From Natronomonas sp. (GTDB lineage: Archaea > Halobacteriota > Halobacteria > Halobacteriales > Haloarculaceae): a stretch of 64,000 nucleotides of DNA. The position numbers and the translations under genes are program-made. The notes under the pieces were generated by a model. That model saw only the letters and a list, made by a program, of their open reading frames with translations. It was not told the origin of the DNA and searched no databases. Where the stretch lies: NCBI RefSeq assembly GCF_028274965.1, contig NZ_JAQCNO010000055.1, forward strand, positions 61,448 to 125,447. Direction: 5' to 3'. Every line of letters starts with the position of its first letter. The stretch's first letter is position 1. Below, piece by piece: positions 16,002 through 23,701 of the stretch.

Positions 16002-17005
16002 GACGCCTCACCCCCTGCGCTGGGGTCCGCGCTCGGTGTCGCCGATCCGCCTGACTGCCCGGAGCCGTCCGATCCGACGCCCGCCGCGTCGGCGGTCTCG
16101 AGTTCGCTCCCCGAGAAGCGCTCTACCGTGTCGACGTGCGGGACGGAGCCCAGGTGGACGTAGGCCATCCCCATCGGCTCGACATCGCCGTATCCGGGAT
16201 CGTTCGCGTGGATCGCGACCACCTGCTCGTCGGTCCGGATCAAGAACGGAAGGCCCTCATCGGGCCCGGTCTCGCGCGTATCGACCCGGTACTCGCCCAG
16301 TTCCGCCTCGGTCGCGGCCGCGTGGATCGCCTCGTTCAGCGAGCCGATCTCGTCGGCGAACCCGTTTTGCACCGCCACGGTCCCGAGGTACACGTCGGCG
16401 TTGGCGACGTCCTCGCGGGGCATCTCGAAGCGGTCGCCGCGCTCGGCCATCATCGCGTTGATGAACGTGTCGGCGAGCGTCTGCTGTCGCGCCCACGATT
16501 CGATCTCGTTCGAACCCACCTTGTCGGGGCCGCTCGGACCCGCAACCGGCGGCGAACTCTGGGGGGCCGGCGCGTTCAGCCCGATGCTCCCAACGACCGA
16601 CGTCGGGAGCACGTAGATCCGGTCGGCGGGGGCCATCGCGTAGTACCCGCCGGAGGCGCTCGTCGCCTGTACGCTCGCGATCACGGGCATCTGCTCGCTC
16701 GTCCGCTGGACGGCCTTGTACATCCGCTCGGAGGCGGCCGGCGCGCCCCCGGGCGTGTCGATCTTCAACACGACCGCACCGACGGACTCGTTGCTCCGTA
16801 TCTCCGCGAGTTCCGATTCGACGTCGTCGGCCAGGGCGGCGTTGACCGGCCCCTCGATCTCGACGACAGCGACCGTATCGCTCGGCTCGTTCGTCGCCGA
16901 GTACGCGACCGGCGCGAACACGGCGCCGATCACCGCGGCGACCAACACGACGGCGACGAGCCGCTGTCGCGCCGTGAGAGAGCCCAAAGAATCGTTCGGG
17001 GACAT
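15998..17005 (-). CDS. S49 family (SppA-like) signal peptide peptidase
   Basis: A 335-residue membrane-tethered serine protease of the SppA family. One N-terminal segment (LVAVVLVAAVIGAVFAPVAY, about residues 16-35) is followed by VVEIEGPVNAALADDVESEL and VVLKIDTPGGAPAAS. Catalytic Ser118 is in QATSASGGYYAMAPADRI. The general-base lysine should lie further on, as in archaeal SppA, but I have not fixed it. The acidic, Ser/Gly-rich tail (residues about 300-335) is probably disordered. TATA-like CTATTAG (about 17030-17040, minus) supports ATG 17005. It shares a transcript with the DUF4350 gene. Confidence 0.88.
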   Translation of the reverse strand: MSPNDSLGSLTARQRLVAVVLVAAVIGAVFAPVAYSATNEPSDTVAVVEIEGPVNAALADDVESELAEIRSNESVGAVVLKIDTPGGAPAASERMYKAVQRTSEQMPVIASVQATSASGGYYAMAPADRIYVLPTSVVGSIGLNAPAPQSSPPVAGPSGPDKVGSNEIESWARQQTLADTFINAMMAERGDRFEMPREDVANADVYLGTVAVQNGFADEIGSLNEAIHAAATEAELGEYRVDTRETGPDEGLPFLIRTDEQVVAIHANDPGYGDVEPMGMAYVHLGSVPHVDTVERFSGSELETADAAGVGSDGSGQSGGSATPSADPSAGGEAS

Positions 17006-17157
17006 TCCGCCCGAGGGTAGCGGTGTCCCGGACTAATAGTATGGGGTAGCTGAAACCGACGCTTCACGTTGTGGCTCGGTACCGTCCGACGATCCGACCC
17101 CGCTCCGGGCCGCCCCGCCCTGCGTTCGGGCTCCGGAGACGGGACAGGGAGCGAACG

Positions 17158-17448
17158 TCACATCCGGAGGTACTGCGCGTGCACCGTCCCCTCGAACTCG
17201 AGGACGTTCGCCTCCTCGACGAAGCCGTGCTCGATGGCCGTTTCGACCGACTCGGCGCCGACGAGGTTCGCAACGGCGGCCTCGGCGAGGCTCGCGGCGA
17301 CCGCGTCGGCGCTCGCCTCCTCGCCGTCGTAGAACTCGGCGTCGACCGTCAGGGACAACTCGCCGCTCTCGAAGGTCTCGCCCAGGACGTCCTCGTCGCA
17401 GACGGACACCAAGAGCCCCTCCGGGGTCGAGCGCTCGTTGAGAAGCAT
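17158..17448 (-). CDS. DUF424 family protein
   Basis: A 96-residue protein, MLLNERSTPEGLLVSVCDED at the start and VEEANVLEFEGTVHAQYLRM at the end, matching DUF424, an archaeal family of unknown function. ATG 17448 shares one base with the TGA of the upstream TPR gene (TGATG), so the two are probably translated together. A longer frame on the same strand is a shadow of the TPR gene. Confidence 0.85.
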   Translation of the reverse strand: MLLNERSTPEGLLVSVCDEDVLGETFESGELSLTVDAEFYDGEEASADAVAASLAEAAVANLVGAESVETAIEHGFVEEANVLEFEGTVHAQYLRM

Positions 17449-18185
17449 CACTGTTCTTCGACGAGGCGGCCCTCGGCCGCGCCGCGGATCTCCTCGGCCT
17501 CCTCGGCCAGTTCCTCGGCGCGCTCGTCCTCGCCGATCTCCTCTAAGGCCCTCGCCTTCTGTTCGAGCACGTCCGCGCTGCGTTGGCCGAGCCTGAGCGC
17601 GTTGTCGAAACACGAGACGGCGTCCTCGGCGAGGCCCCGCTCCAACAGGAAGAACCCGCGGTTGTACCAGCCCTGCGGGAACCGGGGGTCGATCTCGACC
17701 GCGCGTTCTGCGTGTTCGAGCGCCTTCTCGCCCTGCCCGGAGTTCCACAGCGCGTACGCGAGGTTCGTCTCCGCCGACGCGGCGTGCTCGGAGTCCGAGT
17801 CGATCCGAAGCGCCTCCCGGTAGGCGTCGATGGCGGGCTGGAACTCCTCCAGTTCGGCGTGCGCGACGCCCTTGTTGATCCACGCCTCCTGTTTGATCCC
17901 GCCGTCGTCCGCGAACTGGACGACCCGATCGAAGGCGTCGACGGCCTGCTCGTGGCGGTCGATCCGCATGTACTCCAGGCCGACGTCCAACAGCTCCTCG
18001 ACGTCGACGTCCTCGGCGGGGATCTGTCTGCGATCGAGCGTGTCGGCGACGACCCGGGAGTCGATCGGGTCGACGGCTCCGGGGTCGACGTCGAGTTCGG
18101 GCGGGTCCAGATCGAACCCCTCGTAGGGGTCGCCGAAGCCCTGGCCCTCCGAGAACTCGTGGTCCCGTGGTTCGTCGTCGGTCAT
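17448..18185 (-). CDS. Tetratricopeptide-repeat protein
   Basis: A 245-residue acidic protein from ATG 18185 (MTDDEPRDHEFSEGQGFGDP). TPR-type helix pairs occupy about residues 80-225. Examples are EYMRIDRHEQAVDAFDRVVQ, AWINKGVAHAELEEFQPAID and WYNRGFFLLERGLAEDAVS. At least four repeats are visible, so it is a protein-interaction scaffold, but the partner is unknown. The C-terminus is a charged helix (EDERAEELAEEAEEIRGAAE). CGCTTAGG at about 18209-18216 (minus) may be its promoter. It is stop/start coupled to the DUF424 gene. The frame is open upstream of ATG 18185, but that sequence is arginine/alanine-rich and not preferred. Confidence 0.85.
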   Translation of the reverse strand: MTDDEPRDHEFSEGQGFGDPYEGFDLDPPELDVDPGAVDPIDSRVVADTLDRRQIPAEDVDVEELLDVGLEYMRIDRHEQAVDAFDRVVQFADDGGIKQEAWINKGVAHAELEEFQPAIDAYREALRIDSDSEHAASAETNLAYALWNSGQGEKALEHAERAVEIDPRFPQGWYNRGFFLLERGLAEDAVSCFDNALRLGQRSADVLEQKARALEEIGEDERAEELAEEAEEIRGAAEGRLVEEQ

Positions 18186-18433
18186 AATCCACGTTTGTCC
18201 GTGAGCACTCCTAAGCGTTGTGTTGTCCCGAAACGCCCGACAGCGCGGAGGCCCCCGGTCGAACGCCGCTCCTCGCGTAACCTTCGCCGCTGCCGATCCG
18301 ATCGCCCCGCCGAGGACCCGTCTCGCGCCCTCTGACGCCGGCGGCACCGACGCCTCTGAGTCGGGCCTCTCGCCGTTTGCCCCATGGCCCGCCGAATCAC
18401 AACCCTCACCTACCGCCGCTCCGAGGCGTGCGT

Positions 18434-19333
18434 ATGCACCTCGGAGTCATCGGCCTCGGTCGGATGGGACGGATCGTCGTCGACCGCGTGCTCGCAGACG
18501 GACACGACGTCGTCGCCTTCGACCTCGACGACGAGGCGGTCGCCTCGGCGGCCGAGGCCGGCGCGACCCCCGCGGATTCGATCGCGGAGTTGGTCGGAGC
18601 GCTCCCCGAGCGCAAGCGCGTCTGGCTGATGGTCCCGGCGGGCGAGGCCGTCGACGCGGCCCTCTCGGATCTCGACGGCCTGCTCGACGGCGACGACGTC
18701 GTCGTCGACGCCGGCAACTCCCACTTCGAGCGATCGATCGATCGCGGCGAGACGCTCGAGGCCGCCTACCTCGATTGCGGGACGTCCGGCGGCCCGGCGG
18801 GGGCGGAACTCGGGTTCTCGCTGATGATCGGCGGCCCCGCGGCGGCATACGAGGCGATGGTCCCCGTCTTCGACGCCGTCGCGACCGGGCCGGAGGGCCA
18901 CGCCCACATGGGTCCCCAGGGCGCGGGCCACTACGTCAAGATGGTCCACAACGGCGTCGAGTACGCCCTCATGCAGGCCTACGGCGAGGGGTTCGAACTC
19001 CTCACCGAGGGCCGTTATGACCTCGACGCGGAGTCGATCGCCCGCACGTGGAACAACGGCGCGGTGATCCGGTCGTGGCTGCTCGAGCTCTGCGAGGAGG
19101 CCTTCCGCGAGGAGGGCAACGACCTCGGCGATGTCGACGACCACGTGGCCGGCGGTTCGACGGGGGCCTGGACCGTCCGGGAGGCCCTCGAACAGGAGGT
19201 CGCCGTCCCGATCATCTACGAGGCGCTGGGCGAGCGCTTCGACTCCCGCGTCGAGGACGGGAAGTTCTCGCGGCGACTCGCCAACCGGCTCCGGTACGGG
19301 TTCGGCCGCCACGAGGTCAGACGGCGGGACTGA
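18434..19333 (+). CDS. gnd: 6-phosphogluconate dehydrogenase, short (GndA/YqeC) type
   Basis: A 299-residue decarboxylating dehydrogenase. The Rossmann motif HLGVIGLGRMGRIVVDRVL is at residues 2-20. The substrate motifs VDAGNSHFERS, LDCGTSGGPAGAELG and GPQGAGHYVKMVHNGVEY carry the catalytic Lys and His/Asn. The short length (about 300 versus 470 residues) is typical of the NAD-linked form used by haloarchaea. It converts 6-phosphogluconate to ribulose-5-phosphate and CO2. ATG 18434 is taken, as the open frame upstream has no family similarity. It diverges from the TPR gene, with a 248-bp gap holding no further gene. Confidence 0.93.
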   Translation: MHLGVIGLGRMGRIVVDRVLADGHDVVAFDLDDEAVASAAEAGATPADSIAELVGALPERKRVWLMVPAGEAVDAALSDLDGLLDGDDVVVDAGNSHFERSIDRGETLEAAYLDCGTSGGPAGAELGFSLMIGGPAAAYEAMVPVFDAVATGPEGHAHMGPQGAGHYVKMVHNGVEYALMQAYGEGFELLTEGRYDLDAESIARTWNNGAVIRSWLLELCEEAFREEGNDLGDVDDHVAGGSTGAWTVREALEQEVAVPIIYEALGERFDSRVEDGKFSRRLANRLRYGFGRHEVRRRD

Positions 19334-19391
19334 TCGCCGGCGCTCCGATCGCGGCGAGTGGGGCCGCCGGGGCAAGTATTGCCGTAACTCA

Positions 19392-19400
19392 CAGTTATAG
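19392..19400 (+). promoter_or_regulatory. TATA-like element for metY, deciding its start
   Basis: GTTATAGAT at 19392-19400 lies 28-36 bases before ATG 19428 and only 1-9 bases before ATG 19401. The spacing supports ATG 19428 as the leaderless start of metY. Confidence 0.5.
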
Positions 19401-19427
19401 ATGCGTTGGGAGGTATGCGTGACGTAC

Positions 19428-20708
19428 ATGAACAACGAGGAGCAGTTGGGCTTCGGCACGCGGTGTCTCCACGTCGGGCAGGGCCCCGACCCGGCGACGG
19501 GGGCCGCCGCGCCGCCGATCTACCAGACGTCGTCCTACGAGTTCCCGGACGCCGACACCGCGGCCGCCCGCTACGCCCTCGAGGACGAGGGCAACGTCTA
19601 CTCGCGCATCTCGAACCCGACCGTCCGGGCGCTGGAACGGCGGTTGGCCTCCATAGAGGGCGGCGTCGACGCGCTCGCGACCGCCTCCGGGATGGCCGCG
19701 CTGGACGCGGCGACGCTCGTTCTCGCGTCGGCCGGCGACAACGTCGTCTGCGCCGCCTCGGTGTACGGCGGTACCCACGCGTACCTCTCGCACACCGCTT
19801 CCCGCCGCGGGATCGAGGTCCGGTTCGTCGACACGCTCGACCCGGCGGCGTACGCCGAGGCGATCGACGAGGACACCGCATACGTCCACTGCGAGACGAT
19901 CGCCAACCCGGCGCTCGTGACGCCGCCCCTCGAGGCGATCGCCGACGTCGCCCACGAGCGGAACACGCCGCTTTTTATCGACAACACCTTCGGCACGCCG
20001 GCGCTGTGTCGGCCGTTCGAACACGGCGCCGACATCGTCTGGGAGTCGACGACGAAGTGGATCCACGGGTCGGGGACGACGCTCGGCGGCGTCCTCGTCG
20101 GCGACGGCTCCTTTCCGTTCGACGCACACCCCGAGAAGTACCCCGAGATCGCGGCCCCGAACCCCGCCTTCGACGGCGTCACGTTCACCGAACGCTTCGG
20201 CGACCGGGCGCTCGTCGCCGCCGCCCGCCAGCGCGGGGCCCGGAGCCTCGGCGACCAACAGTCGCCGTTCGACGCCTGGGTGACGATGCAGGGCGTCGAG
20301 ACGCTGCCCCTGCGGATGGAGCGACACTGCGAGAACGCGATGGCGGTCGCCGAACACCTCGTCGAGCATCCGGCCGTCTCCCGGGTCGATTACCCCGGCC
20401 TCGGGACCCACGAGACCCACGACCTCGCCTCGACGTACCTCGAGGGCGGCTACGGGGGCATGATCGCCTTCGGGCTCGAGGGCGGGTACGACGCCGCCAA
20501 GCGGCTCTGTGAGGACACCGAGATCGCGACGTTTCTCGCCAACATCGGCGACGCGCGGACGCTCGTCGTCCACCCCGCCTCGACGACCCACGCGCAGTTG
20601 AGCGAGGCCGAACAGCGTGCCGCCGGCGTCGCACCGGAGACGGTCCGGCTGTCGGTCGGCATCGAGGACATCGAGGACGTGCTCGCCGATCTCGATGAGG
20701 CCCTATGA
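19428..20708 (+). CDS. metY: O-acetylhomoserine sulfhydrylase (aminocarboxypropyltransferase), MetY-type
   Basis: A 426-residue PLP enzyme of the Cys/Met metabolism family, from ATG 19428 ([18 protein letters not shown]). [13 protein letters not shown], the [14 protein letters not shown] motif and PLP Lys210 in [11 protein letters not shown] are present. [18 protein letters not shown] is the C-terminal signature. Length and the direct pairing with metX point to O-acetylhomoserine plus sulfide giving homocysteine. The alternative start ATG 19401 adds MRWEVCVTY. Its stop codon and the next gene lie within 35 bp. Confidence 0.92.
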   Translation: MNNEEQLGFGTRCLHVGQGPDPATGAAAPPIYQTSSYEFPDADTAAARYALEDEGNVYSRISNPTVRALERRLASIEGGVDALATASGMAALDAATLVLASAGDNVVCAASVYGGTHAYLSHTASRRGIEVRFVDTLDPAAYAEAIDEDTAYVHCETIANPALVTPPLEAIADVAHERNTPLFIDNTFGTPALCRPFEHGADIVWESTTKWIHGSGTTLGGVLVGDGSFPFDAHPEKYPEIAAPNPAFDGVTFTERFGDRALVAAARQRGARSLGDQQSPFDAWVTMQGVETLPLRMERHCENAMAVAEHLVEHPAVSRVDYPGLGTHETHDLASTYLEGGYGGMIAFGLEGGYDAAKRLCEDTEIATFLANIGDARTLVVHPASTTHAQLSEAEQRAAGVAPETVRLSVGIEDIEDVLADLDEAL

Positions 20709-20742
20709 CGGCGAGAGCCCTCCCGAAGTGGGGTGTGACGCC

Positions 20743-21948
20743 GTGACCGACGGCCCCGAGACCGTCTCGCTCGGCGAGTTCACCTTCGAGTGCGGGGAGT
20801 CGATCCCCGAGTTGGAGATCGCCTACGAGACCTACGGCGAGTTCACCGGGGACAACGCCGTGTTGGTCTGTCACGCGCTCACCGGAAGCGCCCACGTCGC
20901 CGGCGGCCGCCGCCGGACCGACACGGCGGGACAGGCCCACGCGTGGTGGGACGACATCGTCGGCCCCGGCAAAGCGGTCGATACGACCGAGTACTACGTC
21001 GTCTGTGCGAACGTCCCCGGGTCGTGTTACGGCTCCTCGGGGCCGCCCTCGGAGAACCCCGAGACCGGCGAGCCGTGGGGTACGGCGTTCCCGGCCGTCA
21101 CCGTCGCCGACTGGACGCGGGCACAGCGGCGGCTCCTCGATCACCTCGGCGTCCCGCACCTCCACGCCGTCATCGGCGGCTCCGTCGGCGGGATGAACGT
21201 CCTGGAGTGGGCCAAGCGACACCCCGATCACGCCGACCGCGTGATCGCCATCGCCGCGGCGGCGCGGCTCGACCCCCAGTGTCTCGCGCTCGACGCCATC
21301 GCACAGCGGGCGATCACCACGGACGAACACTGGTCCGGCGGGGACTACTACGGCGACGAGCCGCCGACCGAGGGGCTCGCGCTCGCCCGCCAGATCGGAC
21401 ACGTGATGTACCTCTCGAAGTCGTCGATGGCCGACAAGTTCGGCCGGCGCTCCGCCGGCATCGACGCCGGGCGCAACACCTTCGAGATGGACCCCGCGGC
21501 CGGGTTCTTCCCGTACCGGGAGGTCGAGTCGTACCTCGATTACCAAGGCGAGAAGTTCGCGACCCGCTTCGACGCCAACGCGTACCTCTATCTGACGCGG
21601 GCGATGGACAACTACGACCTCGCCTCGGGGTACGAGGACGACACCGACGCCCTGGCGGCGTTCGACGGCGAGGCGCTGTTGCTCTCGTTCACCGGCGATT
21701 GGCACTTCACCGTCGCCCAATCCGAGGCCCTCGCGGAGGCGTTCAGGGCCACCGACACCGACACGGCCCACCACGTCGTCGACTCCGATCACGGCCACGA
21801 CGCCTTCCTCGTCGAACCCGACCGGGTCGGGCCGCCGGTGGCCGACTTCCTCGGGGCCGGCGTCGACGGGAAAGCCGTCACGGACACCGCCGACACCGCC
21901 GACGCCGACGAGTTCGCGCCCGTCCATACGAGCCTCTTTTCGGAGTGA
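20743..21948 (+). CDS. metX: Homoserine O-acetyltransferase MetX
   Basis: A 401-residue alpha/beta hydrolase-fold acetyltransferase that makes O-acetylhomoserine, the substrate of the adjacent metY product. The nucleophile Ser147 is in [14 protein letters not shown]. The Asp and His lie in [13 protein letters not shown] and [26 protein letters not shown] and [12 protein letters not shown] are further family motifs. The start is uncertain. GTG 20743 is chosen, but ATG 20695, overlapping metY by 14 bp and adding [15 protein letters not shown], is also in frame. Confidence 0.92.
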   Translation: MTDGPETVSLGEFTFECGESIPELEIAYETYGEFTGDNAVLVCHALTGSAHVAGGRRRTDTAGQAHAWWDDIVGPGKAVDTTEYYVVCANVPGSCYGSSGPPSENPETGEPWGTAFPAVTVADWTRAQRRLLDHLGVPHLHAVIGGSVGGMNVLEWAKRHPDHADRVIAIAAAARLDPQCLALDAIAQRAITTDEHWSGGDYYGDEPPTEGLALARQIGHVMYLSKSSMADKFGRRSAGIDAGRNTFEMDPAAGFFPYREVESYLDYQGEKFATRFDANAYLYLTRAMDNYDLASGYEDDTDALAAFDGEALLLSFTGDWHFTVAQSEALAEAFRATDTDTAHHVVDSDHGHDAFLVEPDRVGPPVADFLGAGVDGKAVTDTADTADADEFAPVHTSLFSE

Positions 21949-21972
21949 ACCTCCCCGGCCTCGCCGCCCGCG

Positions 21973-22602
21973 TCAGTACCCCTCGACCAGCCGTTTCAGC
22001 TGCTCGGGCGGCACTGCGCCGCGGGCCGCGTGCTCGCCGTGGGTGAACGTCGGCACGCCCGTAACGCCCTCCTCGTGGGCGCTCTCGAAGCGCTCGCGCA
22101 TCCGCTCGCGCAACGCCTCGTCGCCGAGCGCCGTCCGGACCGCCGCGGCGTCGACGCCGACCGCGGACGCGACGTCGACGAGGACCTCCTCGTCGCCGAT
22201 GTCGCGCCCCTCGGCCCAGAGCGCCTCGAACACCGCCTCGTCGAACGCCAGCCACGTCTCGTAGTCGTGGGTCTCGCGAACGTGGACCGAAACGATCTGC
22301 GCCGGGAGCGAATCGACGTCCGCGGCGATCGATTGGGCCATCTCGACGTCGTATTTCTCCGCCAAGCGCTCGACGTTCTGTCTGGCCTGCTCGAAGTACG
22401 CCTCGTCCTTTCCGTCCTCGACGGAGTGATCGATTTTCCCGTCGGCCGTGCGCTTCTGGGACCGGAGGTCGAAGGGCCGCCAGTCGATCCGGAGCGACTC
22501 GCTTCGCTCCGTCTGGTAGCGCGCCAGCGACTCCCGCCCGAGATAACAGAACGGGCAGACGTAGTCCGAGTACACCGTGATCGACGACTCATGTTCGCTC
22601 AT
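21973..22602 (-). CDS. DsbA-like (FrnE family) thioredoxin-fold protein
   Basis: A 209-residue protein from ATG 22602 with the CxxC pair Cys16-Pro-Phe-Cys19 in YSDYVCPFCYLG, the helical insertion typical of DsbA/FrnE (about residues 60-140), and the cis-Pro motif GVTGVPTFTHGEHAARGAVPP. It should carry out thiol-disulfide exchange in the cytoplasm, as there is no signal peptide. The exact substrate is unknown. It converges with metX (24 bp). Confidence 0.9.
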   Translation of the reverse strand: MSEHESSITVYSDYVCPFCYLGRESLARYQTERSESLRIDWRPFDLRSQKRTADGKIDHSVEDGKDEAYFEQARQNVERLAEKYDVEMAQSIAADVDSLPAQIVSVHVRETHDYETWLAFDEAVFEALWAEGRDIGDEEVLVDVASAVGVDAAAVRTALGDEALRERMRERFESAHEEGVTGVPTFTHGEHAARGAVPPEQLKRLVEGY

Positions 22603-22702
22603 GGGCGCCCCTACGTCGCCGCGGTACAAAACCGTGTTTCACTCGCTCGGACCCGACCCAGTCCCGACGACGGTTCGTGTGCGACGCCTCCCGCCGGCGC
22701 GA

Positions 22703-23299
22703 TCAGGCGACCTCGCCGTCGCCCTCGCGTTCGGGTTCGGGTTCCGGTTCCGGCGTCCCTCCGGTTTCGGCGTCCTCGCGGCTCCGATCGGCGGCGAGTT
22801 CGCGGTCGATGTCGTCCTCAAACGACGACACCGCCTCCACGGTCAGGACGCTCCCGCCGCCCGGATCGACGACCATCACTTCCTCGCCCTCCTCGATGTC
22901 GCCGTCCATCGTCCGGGCCTGATAGTACGGGTTGAACCCCCCGCCCTCGAGTTTTATTTCGCCGTCGTCGCCGGTGATGCGCTGCGTGACGCGTCCGGTC
23001 TTGCCGCGCAGCGACGCCGAGTCGCTCGTCTGACCGCTCCCCTTGCCGCCGTAGAAATCGAACTGCCGATAGCCGTACAGCGCCGCCCCGCCGGCGACGA
23101 GGACGATCGCCGCAAGCACCAACGGCAGCGCCGCCCCCGGGATGAGCCCGCCCAAAAACAGGCCGACGATCCCCGCCGCGAGCAGCGCAACGCCGACGAC
23201 GATGAAGTGCGCGCCGGGGGCGAACGCCTCCATGATCACGAGCGCCGCCCCGACGAGAACGAGAAAGAACGGCACCGATAACCCGAACAGTTCGGCCAT
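22703..23299 (-). CDS. NfeD family membrane protein
   Basis: A 198-residue protein with three to four hydrophobic segments (FFLVLVGAALVIMEAFAPGA, VVGVALLAAGIVGLFLGGLI, PLVLAAIVLVAGGAALYGY), then an OB-fold domain (about residues 90-165: SLRGKTGRVTQRITGDDGEIK, GEEVMVVDPGGGSVLTVEAV). The C-terminus is an acidic Glu/Pro tail. NfeD proteins usually work with stomatin/SPFH proteins, but no SPFH gene is next to it here. The neighbour downstream (minus strand) is the DsbA-like gene, 100 bp away. Confidence 0.88.
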   Translation of the reverse strand: MAELFGLSVPFFLVLVGAALVIMEAFAPGAHFIVVGVALLAAGIVGLFLGGLIPGAALPLVLAAIVLVAGGAALYGYRQFDFYGGKGSGQTSDSASLRGKTGRVTQRITGDDGEIKLEGGGFNPYYQARTMDGDIEEGEEVMVVDPGGGSVLTVEAVSSFEDDIDRELAADRSREDAETGGTPEPEPEPEREGDGEVA

Positions 23300-23397
23300 A
23301 CCTCTTGTAGGACGTCGCGGTGGTTAACGCTTCGCCCGGCGAGCGTCGAGACCGTCCGCCGGGGGCCGATCGTCCCGGCCCCGCCCCCGGCCTCGGG

Positions 23398-23664
23398 TTA
23401 TCCGACGAGGAGCCGGGAGACGACAAAAAGCGTGAACGCGACGCCCAACAGGACGAACACGGTGTTTTCGAGCGACGGATCGCCGGGTTCGATCGGCTCC
23501 GCGTTCGATTGCTCGCTCTCGGCGTCGGCCGCCGCCTGCGCCTCGCGCTCCTCGATGTCCTCGAGCGTGAACTGCCACTCCCGGGCGTCGGCTCCGCCCG
23601 CCTGCGGCTCTCCGTCGGTCCCGTCGCGGCCGTCCTTCGGGGACCCGTCGGCTCTGTCGGTCAT
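23398..23664 (-). CDS. Small acidic protein with a C-terminal membrane anchor (DUF7312-like)
   Basis: An 88-residue protein. About 60 residues are polar and acidic (Asp/Gly/Glu) and include REWQFTLEDIEEREAQ. A single hydrophobic stretch, NTVFVLLGVAFTLFVVSRLLVG, ends the protein, so it is a tail-anchored membrane protein. The conserved REWQFTLEDIE core resembles a haloarchaeal family that I recall as DUF7312, but the name is unverified. Function is unknown. It is 37 bp from the end of metG on the same strand, so it may be co-transcribed with metG. Confidence 0.75.
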   Translation of the reverse strand: MTDRADGSPKDGRDGTDGEPQAGGADAREWQFTLEDIEEREAQAAADAESEQSNAEPIEPGDPSLENTVFVLLGVAFTLFVVSRLLVG

Positions 23665-23701
23665 GCGGGCAGTAGCCGGGACGCGCTCAAACCGTTGGCG
23701 G

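Noticed and set aside
18186..18433. Possible small gene in the gap before gnd
   Set aside because: Only arginine-rich or low-quality frames, with no TATA at the right distance.
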